Source: an uncultured Steroidobacter sp.
GTDB lineage: Bacteria > Pseudomonadota > Gammaproteobacteria > Steroidobacterales > Steroidobacteraceae
Length of the DNA: 15,735 nucleotides
Direction of reading: 5' to 3'
Assembly (NCBI GenBank): GCA_946478975.1
Contig: CAMLEO010000161.1
Coordinates: 1-15,735, forward strand
Made by a program: the position numbers and the translations under genes. A model generated the notes under the pieces. It was not told the origin of the DNA. It ran no database searches and saw only the letters and a program-made list of their open reading frames with translations. Shown here in pieces: positions 1 through 6,756 of this stretch. Positions within the stretch are counted from its first letter, which is position 1, and every line of letters begins with the position of its first letter.

Positions 1-2
1 AT

Positions 3-719
3 GTGATCGTCAACAAGCAGGTGCGGTCGTTCGACCTGTTCGGCCATTCGCTGCCGGGCTTCGCCAAGCTGTCCATGGAGCTACTGCGCTATCGGCGCAA
101 GCGTACCGGGATGCCGAGCAGCAACTTCGCCGAAGCGGGCGCCTTTATCCGGAGCCGTCAGGGACTGGTGGCACCGGACATCCAGCTTCACTTTGTGCCG
201 GCGCTGCTCAACCATGGCGGCGACAAGAAGAAGCTTGGCCACGGCTATTCCTGCCACGCCTGCGTGCTGCGACCGAAAAGCCGCGGCGAAGTCCGCCTGC
301 GCTCGCCGGACATGCGCGAGGCGCCGCTGATCGACCCCCGCTTCCTGAGCGACGAGGAGGACATGGTCGGCATGGTGGCCGGGGTGCGCGCGATCCGCCG
401 GATCTTCGCGCAGCAGGCGCTGGCCAGTGCCGGCGGCCGCGAACTGTTCACCGACGAATTTGGTCCGGGTGAGGGCAACCAGCAAGCCATCGAGGCCTTC
501 GTACGCGAGCGGACCGACAGCGTCTACCACCCGGTCGGCACCTGCAGGATGGGCGTGGGCGACATGGCGGTGGTCGATCCCGCCTTGCGCGTGCGCGGTG
601 TGCAAGGTCTGCGCGTGGTCGATGCATCGATCATGCCGACGCTGGTGGCAGGCAACACCAATGCGCCGGCGATCATGATTGCCGAGAAGGCGGCGGACCT
701 GATCCGGGCCGGCGACTAA
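3..719 (+). CDS. GMC-family FAD-dependent oxidoreductase (choline/alcohol dehydrogenase type), C-terminal part
   Basis: The 3' part of a glucose-methanol-choline oxidoreductase, a family of FAD enzymes that oxidise alcohols or choline-like substrates. The frame is open to the left edge and the GTG at position 3 is not a credible start, so the gene begins outside the window. Family members are usually about 530-560 residues, so the 238 seen here are the C-terminal substrate-binding and catalytic half. The best evidence is the YHPVGTCRMG motif at residues 175-184 with the catalytic His (H176), and the closing GNTNAPAIMIAEKAADLI segment, where N220 takes the place of the second active-site His or Asn. 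The block GEVRLRSPDMREAPLIDPRF is also typical. The FAD-binding GxGxxG end is not in the window, and the substrate cannot be told from this half. Stop is TAA, followed by a hairpin. Confidence 0.93.
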   Translation: MIVNKQVRSFDLFGHSLPGFAKLSMELLRYRRKRTGMPSSNFAEAGAFIRSRQGLVAPDIQLHFVPALLNHGGDKKKLGHGYSCHACVLRPKSRGEVRLRSPDMREAPLIDPRFLSDEEDMVGMVAGVRAIRRIFAQQALASAGGRELFTDEFGPGEGNQQAIEAFVRERTDSVYHPVGTCRMGVGDMAVVDPALRVRGVQGLRVVDASIMPTLVAGNTNAPAIMIAEKAADLIRAGD

Positions 720-743
720 GGGAACGGAGATGCAATTGTCTCG

Positions 744-777
744 CCGGCCCGCAGTGCTGTGAGGTGCTGCGGGCCGG
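744..777. terminator. Strong GC-rich hairpin after the GMC gene
   Basis: A perfect 11-bp inverted repeat, CCGGCCCGCAG (744-754) and CTGCGGGCCGG (767-777), with a 12-base loop, starting 24 bases after the GMC stop codon. There is no T-run after it on either strand, so it is not a canonical intrinsic terminator. It could still end or protect transcripts from both directions. Confidence 0.55.
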
Positions 778-851
778 GGCGTCAGACGCTTCTTCGCGAG
801 AACGCCCGGAGCCGGTTTCAGAGATAGGTAGCCACGACCACGTACGCGTTC

Positions 852-1682
852 GTGGCGCCACGGGCATCGGCCGCGCTGCTGGCGCGCATTTCGGGCCTGT
901 CGTCGACGCTCGCTGAAAACATCGTGCGTTATCGCGACGAGAATGGCGCGTTCGCAAACCGCGCCGGCTTGCGCAAGGTTCCTCGTCTCGGCGACAAGAC
1001 CTACGAGCAAGCCGCGGGCTTCTTGCGCGTGATGAACGGCGACAATCCGCTCGACGCGTCCGCGGTGCACCCGGAAGCGTACCCAGTGGTTGAGCGAATC
1101 ATTGCGGATCTGAAGAAGCCCGTGCGCGAGGTCATCGGCGACGGCGGCGCGCTGAAGAAGATCGATCCGGCGAAGTACACCGACGAGAAGTTCGGTGTGC
1201 CGACAATCAAGGACATCCTCAAGGAGCTGGAGAAGCCGGGGCGCGATCCGCGACCGGAATTTCGGACAGCCACCTTTAAGGACGGGGTCGAGGAGCTGAA
1301 AGACCTTCAGCAGGGCATGATCCTCGAGGGTGTCGTCACCAACGTCACCAACTTTGGTGCGTTCGTCGACATTGGCGTCCACCAGGACGGCCTGGTGCAC
1401 ATCTCGATGATGTCCACGAAGTTCGTAAAGGACCCGCACGAGGTCGTGAAGGCCGGCGACGTGGTCAGAGTCAAAGTGTTGGAAGTCGATCAGCAACGTA
1501 AGCGCATCGCGCTCACGATGCGCCTCGACGAATCCGCGCAACGCGTGCGTGACCAAGCCGGCGGCGACATGCGCCGCGACCGCGATCCGCGGCCGGCGCA
1601 GAAGCAGGTGAGAAGAGAGCCGGAGTCGGTGGGCGCGGGTGCGATGGCGGATGCGTTTGCTCGGGCGTTGAAGAGATCCTGA
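852..1682 (+). pseudogene. tex: 5'-truncated tex: HhH plus S1 end of the transcription accessory protein Tex
   Basis: This reading frame matches the last third of Tex, an RNA-binding transcription accessory protein of about 770 residues. Residues 1-62 are the helix-hairpin-helix part ([21 protein letters not shown]-like YEQAAGFLR). Then come [19 protein letters not shown] and [20 protein letters not shown]. An S1 domain covers about 153-226 ([20 protein letters not shown]). The tail is basic and Arg-rich. The N-terminal Tex domain and the YqgF-like nuclease domain, about 500 residues, are absent. Homology starts abruptly near position 864, and the frame closes at a TAG at 825-827. The GTG at 852 has no clear ribosome binding site. 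I therefore read it as a broken copy, although the remaining frame is intact and could be expressed as a small S1 protein. Annotation as a 276-residue CDS is the alternative. A complete tex probably lies elsewhere in the genome. Confidence 0.8.
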
Positions 1683-1689
1683 GAGAACC

Positions 1690-1733
1690 TTGGACATCCA
1701 TCGGTTGTGGTTACGGCAATCGGTGGGTGTCCG
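1690..1733. repeat. REP-like inverted pair downstream of the transposase gene
   Basis: Two arms of the window's short motif face each other. TTGGACATCCATCG is at 1690-1703. CGGTGGGTGTCCG is at 1721-1733, whose reverse complement reads CGGACACCCACCG. Over the 16-base core, the arms match with three mismatches, and the interior contains a further TTG/CAA pairing. The element starts eight bases after the tex stop codon. Confidence 0.75.
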
Positions 1734-1773
1734 GAATCGTTCCGCTGCTGGGGAATGCGCGCTCCAAGTAAGT

Positions 1774-1795
1774 TTGGACACCCAATCGATTGTGG
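1774..1795 (+). repeat. Single REP-like arm between tex fragment and transposase
   Basis: TTGGACACCCAATCGATTG at 1774 and the bases after it repeat, with small changes, the 21 bases beginning at 1690, in the same orientation. It has no clear inverted partner. The rest of 1734-1883 contains no gene that I can support. Confidence 0.6.
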
Positions 1796-1883
1796 TGTTC
1801 GACCTGGAACGTGACCATCCAGTTGATCGATGTTCACTACGGATCGAGCGCGAGAAGATGCAGGCGATGCGCCCGCGTTGTTA

Positions 1884-2906
1884 TTACGCTCGGCAGTACA
1901 GCTGCTGAGCTGCGCCTAGTCCGTTAACCCAAGCCTGACGGAGCCGCCGCGCATGTGAGCGCAGTCGCTCAACTCTTCCGAGGGCGCGACCGAAACGATT
2001 GCCGCCCGACCGCATCGTTGTTTTCCAAGCCTCCGGGTCGATCTGCAGCCGCTCGATAATGGACGGTAATGTCCCGTCGATAGCGCCAGCTTTATCGGCC
2101 CGAGTTATTCGTCCGGTCCAATCGACGAGTTGCAAGTAATCGCCGAATCGCATCGGCAGAGTTACCTGCCGATCAGCCTTCGCATCCCGAAACGCAAGCA
2201 GGCGAGGTGCAGTGACATGACCACGACGTTTTCCATCGTCCGTCTCGCTCCGTTCGAGCGGCGCCCGCGACTTGTGTTGTTGAATTCGTTCGTAGATGGA
2301 TGTGAACTGCGATTCCTCCGGAGTCGCGGCGGTGCCAGCCCGCACCGGATTGAGATCGACGTACGCCATTGCAGTAAGCAGTCCCGCTTCATCGAGCAGC
2401 GCTTGTGACTTGAACCGCCCTTCCCAGAACCGTCCTGTGCACTCATCCTCAGCGTTGGCGCGCCGAGCGAGATATTCGTTCAGAGTGCGCATGTACCAAC
2501 TGATGTCGATGAGGCGTTTGCGCCAGCCTTCGATTATTTCCTCAGCAGCAGTTCGCTCGGCAGCATTGGTTTCGCCGGCCAGCCAGCGCTCAATGAGTAG
2601 CGGCGCCTTGAACAGCCGAGTCCATCGCTGTACGACTTCGATGGTGCTCATGCGCCTCGCGCGTTCGCGGTCGACGTGGAGCACCAGGTGATAGTGATTG
2701 CTCATGATCGCGTAGGCGCACAGATCGATCGCGAATATATCGGACAGACGTTGCAGGCGGTGCATCACCCAGCGCTTGCGATGTGAATAGTCCTTGCCGG
2801 CGTAACTGTCATAGCCGCATAGCCAAGCACGACGAACGCAGCGAGCGACGACGTGGTAGTACGGCGTGTCGGCAAGGCAGATGAGGGATTTTCGTGCGTA
2901 GCCCAT
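1884..2906 (-). CDS. RAYT-like HUH/Y1 transposase (IS200/REP-associated tyrosine transposase superfamily)
   Basis: A 340-residue protein of the Y1 transposase superfamily, which cuts and rejoins single-stranded DNA at hairpins through a metal-binding HUH motif and a catalytic tyrosine. The HUH motif is H71-Y72-H73 in SNHYHLVLH. The conserved block TGRFWEGRFKSQALLDE is at about 157-173. AYVDLNPVRAG at 181-191 holds the likely nucleophile Y182. The N-terminal TPYYHVVARCVRRAWLCG is typical of a longer RAYT-like group. Length exceeds short IS200 TnpA because of an extra C-terminal region (about 215-340). No accessory TnpB is present, which fits a RAYT rather than an IS605 element. The start at 2906 has only a weak ribosome binding site. 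Inverted pairs of the same short motif lie on both sides (1690-1733 and 2993-3037), as expected if these are its substrates. Activity is inferred, not shown. Confidence 0.88.
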   Translation of the reverse strand: MGYARKSLICLADTPYYHVVARCVRRAWLCGYDSYAGKDYSHRKRWVMHRLQRLSDIFAIDLCAYAIMSNHYHLVLHVDRERARRMSTIEVVQRWTRLFKAPLLIERWLAGETNAAERTAAEEIIEGWRKRLIDISWYMRTLNEYLARRANAEDECTGRFWEGRFKSQALLDEAGLLTAMAYVDLNPVRAGTAATPEESQFTSIYERIQQHKSRAPLERSETDDGKRRGHVTAPRLLAFRDAKADRQVTLPMRFGDYLQLVDWTGRITRADKAGAIDGTLPSIIERLQIDPEAWKTTMRSGGNRFGRALGRVERLRSHARRLRQAWVNGLGAAQQLYCRA

Positions 2907-2935
2907 GCGGCCAGGATGGCCGATCGAGCGACGTT

Positions 2936-2992
2936 AGAAACTTCGAATAACTGGGTGTTTTGCTAGAAATTCAGAATAAATCCTAAAGAATC
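2936..2992 (-). promoter_or_regulatory. AT-rich leader upstream of the transposase gene
   Basis: About 57 bases that are clearly richer in A and T than anything nearby lie between the repeat pair and the transposase start. On the minus strand it contains several T/A-rich hexamers such as TTATTC and TATTCT that could serve as a -10 box, but no convincing -35/-10 pair stands out. Confidence 0.3.
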
Positions 2993-3037
2993 TTGGACAC
3001 CCATCACTTGCAGCTTCCGCAAATGAATGGGTGTCCA
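2993..3037. repeat. REP-like inverted pair upstream of the transposase gene
   Basis: TTGGACACCCATC at 2993-3005 faces ATGGGTGTCCA at 3027-3037. The shared 11-bp core (TGGACACCCAT) is a perfect inverted repeat, and a second small stem, TTGC/GCAA, sits inside the loop. It lies six bases beyond the DUF6600 stop codon, so it may also act as a 3'-end hairpin for that transcript. Confidence 0.8.
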
Positions 3038-3043
3038 GAATTT

Positions 3044-5452
3044 CTACCGCTCCCGCGGCTGACTCCACGACCGCGACCCGCCCCTCGGCGATCGATCGCC
3101 ACCACTGTTGCCGCTGTTGTTGTTCGACCTCGGCTGCGAGCTTTCGCTGTTGGAGCGAGGCTGCGGCAAGCTGCGCGGCTCTGAACGCGGCTGCTCGACA
3201 CGCACCGGAGGAGAGTAGTCGCGCCGAGGTTCGCTGCGCGGCTGGCTCCACGGCCGCGATTCGTTGCGGCTGCCGGAGTTATAAGTGCGCGAAGGCTCAC
3301 GAGTGTCGTTCCGCGGCTGATAGTTGCTCCCTGGGTCGCGTTGTTGGAAGGCGTTTGATGGCGGACGTTCCATGTGATCGCGACGGAACGTTTCTCCCCG
3401 CGACTCTGTGCCTCGAATGATTTCCACCGGTTGGTGGGTGTCCCCAGCTCGGCCCTGTTGATGGGTGTCCTCGGATCGAACGCGGGGCACCGGCCGAGCG
3501 CCCGCCGAGCTACCCCCGTTCCGATCCCGCTCCCGCTCCCGATCCGCGCGACCCTGCCACTCGCGCACAGAGTCGTTGTTCAACTCGCGAGGCATTGTCG
3601 TGCTCCGGTCACGGCCGGTAAACGCCGCGCCGCCGGCCGCGCGCTCGCGGTCGTCGCGTTTGATATCGGAACGACTGGTGCCCGGACGGAAGAAGTCGCC
3701 GCGATCCTTGGGATTGCTGTCGCTGCGCAGTTCACTGCGGCCAATCGGCCGTCCACCGTTGGTTTCGATCGCCCGTCGTTCGGTGTGGAACGGCACGCGA
3801 CCCGCGAAATAGTCGCCATCGCGCCGCATGTCGCGGAAACGATCCGCGTCGCGCGGCGGACGACGCACCTGGCCTGCAAGAACGCTCTCGCGATACGGCG
3901 TGATCGCGGGCGGCTCGCGCACGCCGTGCCAGCTCCTGATATCGGAGTCGCCGATGCGCACGAGGTGGTTACTGATTGGACGTCCACCTGCGAAATAATC
4001 ACGCGAGACCGCGGTCACGCCATATCCGTGACGCTCGCGGTCGAAATGCGTCCGAGGAAAGTTTCGGCCGCCGTAGAAGTAATTGTTGTTGACGATGATC
4101 GTGTTCGACACGTTCACGAATCGGTTGTACCGCGGCGTGCAGCGATAGCCCGGGTAGTAGTAGTCGTACGGCGCCAGCGGATACCAACCCACGTTGCCGA
4201 ACGAGACGGACACGCTGACTGATGGGCCGCCAACCCAGCCGACGAGCGCGGGCGCGTACACGGGGCGGATGTGGCGCGGGCCTGGCACCCAGCACCAGCT
4301 GTGACGAATGTATGCCCAGCGACCGTAGTGGAACGGCGCAAAGCCCCAGCGCGCATCGTCGACCCACGACCAACCCCACGGCGAAACATACACCCAGCGA
4401 CCGTAGCGGTATGGCGCCCAACCGGACACGACGTAAGTGGGGCGCCAGACGTAACCGTACTCGGGCTCGCTGACCCACTCGCCGTGATCGTCGAGATCTT
4501 CGTAGCCGATCACGTCGCGGGAAACATAGCGCGCCGACTTCGAGCGTTCGTTCCGCGCGTCGCGGTCATTGGCCCAGTCTTCGAAGGCGGTGCGAGGACC
4601 GAGTGGCTCGATGCGGCCCGTGAGTTTTTCCACGCCGGAGAATTCGCCGCGCTCGTTGTCGCGGACGATGAAACGTTCCTTGTCGCCTTTGACTTCCGCC
4701 TCGCCGTGGCGCGTCTTCACGATCGTGCGGTCGCTGTCTTTGTCGACCTCGATGTGATATTCGCCGACGCGGTTCAGATACACGGTGGAGTGGGGCGTTT
4801 CCACCTGCACGGTTTCGCCCTCGGCGAGGCGCCGAATGCGCACTGTCGCGGCGCCTTCCGTGAGGCTGGCTTGCAGCACGTCGTCGTCGAGCTCGACCAA
4901 GCCGAATCCCGTATCGCCGTCGAGATACACGGCTGCGGAGCCCATTTGCAGTTCCGCGCGGCCGCCGCGGTCGACCCATACGCGGTCGCCGGTGGTCAGC
5001 GGTCGATTCAACACCGCGTCGGCCCATTCCTCGGTGCCGGCCGGTGCGACCGTGACTTCGCCTTCGACATAACCCAGGCGCGCGACGCGGCTCGGTGGAT
5101 CGACGACCGGGGCGGCGCGGCTCGAACTGCCGGATTGAGATGGCTGTCCAGACTCGACCACCGGTTCCGGTGGCTGTCCAGAATCTTCCTCGGCCGCTTC
5201 AGATGGGTGTCCAGACTCGACGACGGGCGCAGCCTCAGGCTCGTCCGGCATGGCATCTTCGACAACGGGCTCGGGCGCAGGCTCCTGTGCCACCGCGGCG
5301 ATGGGGACGGACGCCGCCAGGAAAGACAGTGCCGCGAACACTCCGAACAATGGAGATTTGGGCAACATTGAGAGATCAATACGTCGGCGGTCCGTAGCCG
5401 GCAAAAGAGCCCGAAACATGGCAACCACCCCCGTTAGAACGGTTGTCAGCAT
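3044..5452 (-). CDS. Exported FecR-domain / DUF6600 protein with motif-derived linkers
   Basis: An 802-residue envelope protein of unknown function. A signal peptide is clear around residues 29-56 (hydrophobic run ending SVPIAAVA before QEP). Met29 (5368) would give a classic signal peptide, whereas Met1 (5452) and Met12 (5419) have better G-rich ribosome binding sites, so the start is uncertain. Residues about 57-120 form an acidic Pro/Glu linker holding three copies of SG[H/Q]P. About 127-275 resembles FecR (GEVTV, LTTGDRVWVDRGGRAEL). About 310-450 is rich in Trp and Tyr (GEWVSEPEYGYVWRP, GWAPYRYGRW), typical of DUF6600. The C-terminal 330 residues are Arg/Ser/Pro-rich and probably disordered. 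A second repeat pair encodes two DTHQ peptides near residue 660. Known DUF6600 proteins lack an assigned role; envelope structure or stress is a guess. It is divergent from the cyclic-nucleotide/rhodanese gene. Confidence 0.88.
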   Translation of the reverse strand: MLTTVLTGVVAMFRALLPATDRRRIDLSMLPKSPLFGVFAALSFLAASVPIAAVAQEPAPEPVVEDAMPDEPEAAPVVESGHPSEAAEEDSGQPPEPVVESGQPSQSGSSSRAAPVVDPPSRVARLGYVEGEVTVAPAGTEEWADAVLNRPLTTGDRVWVDRGGRAELQMGSAAVYLDGDTGFGLVELDDDVLQASLTEGAATVRIRRLAEGETVQVETPHSTVYLNRVGEYHIEVDKDSDRTIVKTRHGEAEVKGDKERFIVRDNERGEFSGVEKLTGRIEPLGPRTAFEDWANDRDARNERSKSARYVSRDVIGYEDLDDHGEWVSEPEYGYVWRPTYVVSGWAPYRYGRWVYVSPWGWSWVDDARWGFAPFHYGRWAYIRHSWCWVPGPRHIRPVYAPALVGWVGGPSVSVSVSFGNVGWYPLAPYDYYYPGYRCTPRYNRFVNVSNTIIVNNNYFYGGRNFPRTHFDRERHGYGVTAVSRDYFAGGRPISNHLVRIGDSDIRSWHGVREPPAITPYRESVLAGQVRRPPRDADRFRDMRRDGDYFAGRVPFHTERRAIETNGGRPIGRSELRSDSNPKDRGDFFRPGTSRSDIKRDDRERAAGGAAFTGRDRSTTMPRELNNDSVREWQGRADRERERDRNGGSSAGARPVPRVRSEDTHQQGRAGDTHQPVEIIRGTESRGETFRRDHMERPPSNAFQQRDPGSNYQPRNDTREPSRTYNSGSRNESRPWSQPRSEPRRDYSPPVRVEQPRSEPRSLPQPRSNSESSQPRSNNNSGNSGGDRSPRGGSRSWSQPRER
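3433..3470 (-). repeat. Two REP-like arms inside the DUF6600 coding region (C-terminal part)
   Basis: GGTGGGTGTCC (3433-3443) and GATGGGTGTCC (3460-3470) lie 27 bases apart in the same orientation. On the coding strand they are read as G-GAC-ACC-CAT/CAC-C, giving the peptide DTHQ twice. This is a different reading frame from the copies at 5139-5213. The sequence before the first copy, CCACCGGTTGGTGG, also resembles the sequence before the copy at 5169. Confidence 0.75.
5139..5213 (-). repeat. Three REP-like arms inside the DUF6600 coding region (N-terminal linker)
   Basis: GATGGCTGTCCA (5139-5150), GGTGGCTGTCCA (5169-5180) and GATGGGTGTCCA (5202-5213) lie in one orientation, spaced 30 and 33 bases. 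On the coding strand each is read GGA-CA[C/G]-CCA, giving SGQPSQ, SGQPPE and SGHPSE. Spacing in multiples of three keeps the frame open. Confidence 0.8.
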
Positions 5453-5569
5453 GATCCGTTCCCCGGGGTGAACTCAAGGTGAACAGCTGAACGGGCGCGC
5501 GCGGGTGCCGGGAATACCCGTAAGGCGCGGCTCTGTGAGGTGCGTCGCGGATTGCAGACGCCTGCTGCC

Positions 5570-5575
5570 TATACT
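5570..5575 (+). promoter_or_regulatory. Possible -10 box for the cyclic-nucleotide/rhodanese gene
   Basis: TATACT lies 29 bases before the ATG at 5605 in the 152-bp gap between two divergent genes. The nearest TTGCAG (5552-5557) is only 12 bases upstream, too close for a normal -35 box, so this is a weak call. The minus-strand promoter for the DUF6600 gene should lie in the same gap but was not recognised. Confidence 0.33.
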
Positions 5576-5604
5576 GCCTCACATTCAGATAAGAAGATCG
5601 GCTC

Positions 5605-6675
5605 ATGGAGTTATCCGGGAATCCCAAAGACCTGGCCTTGCTGCGGACCTTTTCGCCGTTCGACGGCATGAAGCCCGAGAGCCTGGCTGCGTTCGCCCGC
5701 AAGATCACTCGCAAGCAGGCGCCGAAAGGCCGCGTCCTGTTCATGGAGGGCGACGAGGAGAAGCAGACCTTCTACCTGGTGAGCGGCAGCATCGACTTGC
5801 TCGCCGAGGGTGAGGTGATCGGCTCCGTTCGAAGCGGGACACCCAAGTCGAAGAGCCCGCTCGCGCACATCCTGCCGCGGCCGTACTCGGCGGTGGCCAC
5901 ATCCGACAAAATCGAATATCTGCAGATCGACAGCGAGTTCCTCGACGTCGCGGTCACGCTCGATCAGACCGGCGCGTACAAGGTGCTCGAGTTGAACGGC
6001 CTCGATGAGAATGGCCCTGGCGCGGACGACTGGATGACCGCGCTGCTGCAGACCAAGGCGTTCCACAGGATTCCGCCCGCGAACATCCAGGCTGTGTTCA
6101 TGCGGCTGCAGCGCGTGGACTATCGCGCGGGCGAGGTTGTCATCAAGCAGGGCGACGTCGGCGATTATTTCTATGTCGTCGTCAAAGGCATCTGTTCGGT
6201 CGCGCGGGAGACGCCGCTCAATCGCGATGGCGTCAAGCTCGCGGAGCTCAAGATGGGCGACACCTTCGGCGAGGAAGCGCTGATCTCAAACGTGAAGCGC
6301 AACGCGACGATCACCATGGTCACCGACGGCACGTTGATGCGGCTCGCGAAGGACGACTTCCGCACGCTGCTGCATGAGCCGCTGCTCGAATGGGTCGACT
6401 ATGAGAGCGCCAAGCGGATCGCCGCGGAGGGCGGGCAGTGGGTCGATGTGCGGCTGCCGTCGGAGTTCGAGCACTACCGTCCAGAGGGCGCGATCAATAT
6501 TCCTTTGCACTCGCTGCGCCTGAAGTTGAAAGCGCTGGATCGCAATCGTCACTACATCGTCTGCTGCGACACCGGCCGTCGCAGCTCCGCCTGCGCCTAC
6601 ATCCTCGCCGAGCGCGGCTTCCACGCCAGCGTCCTGCGCGGCGGCCTCGGCGCGACCGAACTCGCGCTGCGCTGA
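5605..6675 (+). CDS. Tandem cyclic-nucleotide-binding plus rhodanese protein
   Basis: A 356-residue cytoplasmic protein with no signal peptide. Residues about 14-130 form a first cNMP-like beta-barrel (GRVLFMEGDEEKQTFYLVSGSIDLL) without a recognisable phosphate-binding cassette, so it is probably degenerate. Residues about 150-265 form a second, better cNMP domain: VIKQGDVGDYFYVVVKG, then GDTFGEEALISNVKRNATI, which has the FGE..AL..R pattern that contacts cyclic nucleotide phosphate (R232). Residues about 265-352 are a rhodanese domain (VDVRLPSEFEHYRPEGAINIP) with the active loop CDTGRRS and Cys321. The likely role is a cyclic-nucleotide-gated sulfurtransferase or persulfide sensor. The ligand (cAMP, cGMP or other) cannot be told. 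It starts 152 bases from the divergent DUF6600 gene and is followed by the repeat cluster. Same-architecture proteins occur in other gammaproteobacteria without a settled function. Confidence 0.9.
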   Translation: MELSGNPKDLALLRTFSPFDGMKPESLAAFARKITRKQAPKGRVLFMEGDEEKQTFYLVSGSIDLLAEGEVIGSVRSGTPKSKSPLAHILPRPYSAVATSDKIEYLQIDSEFLDVAVTLDQTGAYKVLELNGLDENGPGADDWMTALLQTKAFHRIPPANIQAVFMRLQRVDYRAGEVVIKQGDVGDYFYVVVKGICSVARETPLNRDGVKLAELKMGDTFGEEALISNVKRNATITMVTDGTLMRLAKDDFRTLLHEPLLEWVDYESAKRIAAEGGQWVDVRLPSEFEHYRPEGAINIPLHSLRLKLKALDRNRHYIVCCDTGRRSSACAYILAERGFHASVLRGGLGATELALR

Positions 6676-6756
6676 AGGTCGGTCGCGAGATTCCATTCCC
6701 CGCAGTCTCTGAGCGCGCGTAGATGCCGCGCGCATCGCGCGCGTTTGTGCTGCCCA

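Noticed and set aside
81..1781. 566-codon minus-strand open frame across the GMC and tex regions
   Set aside because: It lies antisense to two recognisable protein-coding frames and encodes Arg/His/Leu-rich sequence typical of a high-GC shadow frame, with no family motif.
1690..1908. 72-codon open frame starting inside the repeat pair
   Set aside because: It begins within repeat DNA, has no ribosome binding site and runs into the antisense end of the transposase gene.
1884..2906. Complete IS200/IS605 insertion sequence with tnpB
   Set aside because: No tnpB is present and the protein is longer than TnpA of that family; a RAYT-like gene fits better.
3976..3988. TTGGACGTCCACC inside the DUF6600 gene as a sixteenth motif copy
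   Set aside because: It changes the otherwise constant A of GGACA and encodes a GGRPI peptide that also occurs near 3750 with different bases, so a protein-level repeat explains it as well.
4271..5371. 366-codon plus-strand open frame opposite the DUF6600 gene
   Set aside because: The minus strand carries a signal peptide, FecR and DUF6600 features; the plus frame has no recognisable domain.
5838..5850. GGGACACCCAAGTC in the cyclic-nucleotide/rhodanese gene as a motif copy
   Set aside because: It lacks the TGG start and CCATC end and is explained by the native peptide SGTPKSK.
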